A DNA stretch of 64,000 nt from Sinosporangium siamense (lineage in GTDB: Bacteria > Actinomycetota > Actinomycetes > Streptosporangiales > Streptosporangiaceae), in contig NZ_BOOW01000034.1 in NCBI RefSeq assembly GCF_016863435.1, positions 62,001 through 126,000 on the forward strand. The letters run 5' to 3'. The notes under the pieces are model-generated. The model saw only the letters and a program-made list of their open reading frames with translations. It was not told the origin of the DNA and made no database searches. Both the position numbers and the translations under genes were made by a program. Below are positions 61,939 through 64,000 of this stretch, piece after piece; position 1 is the first letter of the stretch; every line of letters begins with the position of its first letter.

Positions 61939-62238
61939 ATGATCAGCAGGACACTGGCGGCCACGGCACTGGCGGCGCTGGCCGCCGCTGCCCTGGCCGG
62001 CTCGGCCTCCCCCGCCTCCGCGTCGGCCACCACCTCGGCGTCGGCCCGCCCCTGCGGCGGGCCGCACAAGGTCGGCGACAAGGCGGTCTGGTACAACTGC
62101 TCAGGCGTCAATCAGTCCATCTGCGTGCGGCAATACTTCCCCCTGGCCAACTATCGGGCGGTCGTGGCCCCTCGGGGCGAGCACCAAAACTCATGGCGGT
62201 GGACGATCGACATGACCACCGACATGAGCCGCTGTTAG
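61939..62238 (+). CDS. small secreted Cys-containing protein
   Basis: A 99-residue protein with a clear signal peptide (residues 1-31: 'SRTLAATALAALAAAALAGS', cleavage after 'ASPASASA'). The mature ~65 residues contain four cysteines, in 'RPCGGPHKVGDKAVWYNCSG', 'QSICVRQYF' and the final '-S-R-C', likely two disulphides. AAAGGAC lies 8 bases before ATG 61939. It is monocistronic, with its own terminator. I do not recognise the family; an extracellular inhibitor, antimicrobial or cell-wall binding peptide are all possible. Confidence 0.75.
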   Translation: MISRTLAATALAALAAAALAGSASPASASATTSASARPCGGPHKVGDKAVWYNCSGVNQSICVRQYFPLANYRAVVAPRGEHQNSWRWTIDMTTDMSRC

Positions 62239-62289
62239 CCTCCGGCCTCCCGGCGACATCAGGACACCGCCCCGGCGGCGGGTCTCAAT

Positions 62290-62317
62290 CGGGCGAGGGT
62301 CCGTGCCCCCTCGCCCG
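62290..62317. terminator. perfect hairpin terminator
   Basis: CGGGCGAGGG (62290-62299) / CCCTCGCCCG (62308-62317), 10-bp stem and 8-base loop, between the small secreted protein gene and the convergent response regulator gene; probably serves both. Confidence 0.75.
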
Positions 62318-62441
62318 GTCTCCGTCCCGCCTCGCTCTCCGGTGACGATGCGTCTCTCAGCCGGGGTCGCGCCCTTCTCCCGTTCTCCGTCCGCGTGAGA
62401 ACCCCTCGTCCTCCCGTTCGCACCGCACCGGCGGGCGAGGC

Positions 62442-63128
62442 TCACCCCCTCGTGACGGGGACGATGCGATAGAGCAGTTCGGGGCGCCCGACCCCGCCAT
62501 ACTGCGGCACCCGGCTGGCGACGCCGGTGTCGACGAGATGCTCCAGATATCTCCGCGCCGTCACCCTCGACACCCCCACCGCGGTTCCGACGGTCTGCGC
62601 CGAGACCCCTTCCGGCGCCTCACGCACCCGGGTGACGACAACGTCCAGCGTCGACTGGGTCATGCCCTTCGGCAGCGGCGATCCGGCGGTGTCCCGGAGC
62701 AGGGCCAGCGCCTTGTCGACCTCGCCCTGACCGCTGGCCTCCCCCTGGCCTCCGACCGACGAGCGGAAGTCCGCGTAGCGCCGGAGCTTGTCGTGAAGCG
62801 TGGCGAACGTGAAGGGTTTCAGCACATATTGCACAACCCCAACGGATATGGCGGTACGGACGACCGACAGGTCGCGCACCGAGGTCACGGCGATGACGTC
62901 ACAGAGGTTCCCGGCGGCACGCATCGCCCGGCAGACGTCCAAGCCGTGCATGTCCGGTAGATACAGGTCAAGGAGCACCAGATCGGCGGGATGCCGGCGG
63001 AGAAACCGCAACGCCTCCCCACCCGACCGCGCCATCCCGGCGACCCGGAAGCCTGGCACCCGCTCCACGTAGATGCGGTTGCCCTCGGCCGAGATCTCCT
63101 CGTCCTCGACAATGAGCACCGAGATCAC
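62442..63128 (-). CDS. response regulator (CitB/DcuR type)
   Basis: A 228-residue two-domain regulator. Receiver: acidic pair 'VEDEE' at residues 8-12, phosphorylation Asp54 in 'VLLDLYLPD', Thr/Ser in 'VTS' (82-83) and Lys104 in 'VLKPF'. The C-terminus has the DcuR/CitB-type helix-turn-helix ('VSAQTVGTAVGVSRVTARRYLEHL'). GTG 63128 overlaps the stop of the sensor kinase (GTGA), with GGGAGG 6 bases before it. It would activate uptake or use of a C4-dicarboxylate or citrate; no such transporter is in the window. Confidence 0.92.
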   Translation of the reverse strand: MISVLIVEDEEISAEGNRIYVERVPGFRVAGMARSGGEALRFLRRHPADLVLLDLYLPDMHGLDVCRAMRAAGNLCDVIAVTSVRDLSVVRTAISVGVVQYVLKPFTFATLHDKLRRYADFRSSVGGQGEASGQGEVDKALALLRDTAGSPLPKGMTQSTLDVVVTRVREAPEGVSAQTVGTAVGVSRVTARRYLEHLVDTGVASRVPQYGGVGRPELLYRIVPVTRG

Positions 63129-64000
63129 GCCCCACCTCCCGGCGGCCCGGTCTCGACACCCTCCGAAGACCCGATGTCGCCGTCCCCGCCACCCCGGGCC
63201 GGTCCGCTGAAGGGCTCGACGCCGGCTTCTCGTGGCGGCGCAGCGCCGGTGTCCTCCCGAGCGCTTCTCCCGCGCCCCTCTCCCTGGACCTGCCCGCGGC
63301 GCGGCCCATCGGAAGGCAGCGCTTCGATGCCCCTTGACGGCGCAGCGTCGATACCCTCCGGAGCGCCGACGTCGCGGCCCGCCGTGGGCTCGGCCGCGGA
63401 CCCATGTCCGGCGACTGCGACCTGTGGCGACTGCGCTTCGCCGGGCGGCCCGGCCGCGCGGCCCTTCGCAGCCCCGGCTTCCCGCAGAGAAGGCCCGGGC
63501 TCGACCTCACCGCGGCCCCCCGAAGGCCCGGCTCCCGTTTCCTCAGGTGGCTCCGGCAGCGGTAGCCGTACCGTGAAGGTCGCGCCCTCCTCCCTCTCCA
63601 CCTCGATGGTCCCGGCGAGGCGGCGGACCGCCTGGCCCACCATGGCGAGGCCGAGGCCGCGGCCGTCGGCCTTGGTGGTCCAGCCGCGGCGGAAGGCGTC
63701 CGCCGCCTCACGTTCGCCGAGGCCGGGGCCGCTGTCGGCCACGCGGATAAGGACCTCGCCGGCGTCCGCGCGGAGGGTGACGCGCACGCGGGCGGGGCTG
63801 CCGCCGGTGACGGCGGCGTCGAGGGCGTTGTCGACGAGGTTGCCGAGGATGGTGACCAGATCGCGCCCGTCGAGGCCGACGTCGTCGAGTTCGCTGTCCG
63901 GTGTGATCGACAGTTCGACTCCCCGCTCGTCGGCCTGAGCGGTCTTGCCGAGCAGGAGGGCGGCCAGCACGGGTTCGCGTACGGCGCCGACCACCTTGTC
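63125..64000 (-). CDS. sensor histidine kinase (CitA/DcuS type), C-terminal part; 5' end outside window
   Basis: The frame is open to the right edge, so the gene starts beyond 64000. Visible are the end of the dimerisation region and the HATPase domain: N-box 'LGNLVDNALDAA', G1 'DSGPGLG', G2 'GRGLGLAMVGQAVRR'. It lacks a usual ending: after 'FTVRLPLPEPP' there are ~135 residues of Gly/Ala/Pro/Glu-rich, low-complexity sequence before the stop. It is the partner of the downstream response regulator and is translationally coupled to it. Confidence 0.88.
   Translation of the reverse strand, partial: DKVVGAVREPVLAALLLGKTAQADERGVELSITPDSELDDVGLDGRDLVTILGNLVDNALDAAVTGGSPARVRVTLRADAGEVLIRVADSGPGLGEREAADAFRRGWTTKADGRGLGLAMVGQAVRRLAGTIEVEREEGATFTVRLPLPEPPEETGAGPSGGRGEVEPGPSLREAGAAKGRAAGPPGEAQSPQVAVAGHGSAAEPTAGRDVGAPEGIDAAPSRGIEALPSDGPRRGQVQGEGRGRSAREDTGAAPPREAGVEPFSGPARGGGDGDIGSSEGVETGPPGGGA

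Overview
The window is very GC-rich, with a strong G/C bias at third codon positions, long antisense open frames, GTG starts and stop/start overlaps of the GTGA or ATGA kind. The content (F420/flavin LLM oxidoreductases, PucR regulators, an XRE/ATP-binding locus, Ser/Thr kinase with WD40, secreted GH18 chitinase) points to a filamentous actinomycete. I lean to the Streptosporangiales (Nonomuraea/Streptosporangium-like) but cannot prove it. It looks like an accessory part of the chromosome: catabolic operons, each with its own regulator, separated by decayed genes. No rRNA, tRNA, CRISPR array or intact insertion sequence was seen.

Layout. 1-2.6 kb: a partial beta-propeller gene, then a PadR regulator coupled to an alpha/beta hydrolase. 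2.6-14.5 kb (minus strand): one long catabolic unit read from 14.5 kb leftwards: FAD amine oxidase, S9 peptidase, five-part peptide/opine-type ABC importer, PucR regulator, second FAD amine oxidase and a Rieske oxygenase. The distal half is damaged (frameshifts in the second ATPase and the regulator, internal deletion in the Rieske gene). 14.8-15.6 kb: secreted trypsin-like protease. 15.9-23.1 kb: a tight five-gene operon (NCS1 permease, two LLM flavin enzymes, M24 hydrolase, threonine-synthase-like PLP enzyme) divergent from its own PucR regulator; its substrate is unknown. 23.5-34.7 kb: mixed small genes, including a membrane-anchored propeller protein, a broken lipoprotein gene, an epimerase, an orphan drug-type ABC ATPase behind a phased TGACGTCA array, an XRE/ATP-binding signalling locus, an ArsR-type operator whose repressor gene has been deleted, a TetR/ketopantoate-reductase-like pair and a GNAT.

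34.8-38.9 kb (plus): GntR, FAH-type hydrolase, metallo-beta-lactamase-fold hydrolase and flavin monooxygenase, probably an aromatic ring degradation operon, closed by a perfect bidirectional terminator. 38.9-44.6 kb (minus): a P450 with its own Rieske ferredoxin and reductase, an APC amine permease and an aldehyde dehydrogenase, divergent from an XRE-cupin regulator. 45.3-50.1 kb (minus): class III aminotransferase (frameshifted), CrtI/PYROXD2-like FAD enzyme and IlvD-type dehydratase. 50.2-53.0 kb: gene remnants around an intact PucR regulator. 53.0-64 kb: LuxR-type regulator, dead BNR-sialidase-like gene, large kinase-WD40 protein, chitinase, small secreted protein and a CitB/DcuR-type two-component pair running off the right edge.

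Several frameshifts lie in runs of 2-5 identical bases. Each could be true decay or a sequence error, so raw reads or a close relative should be checked before these genes are called dead.
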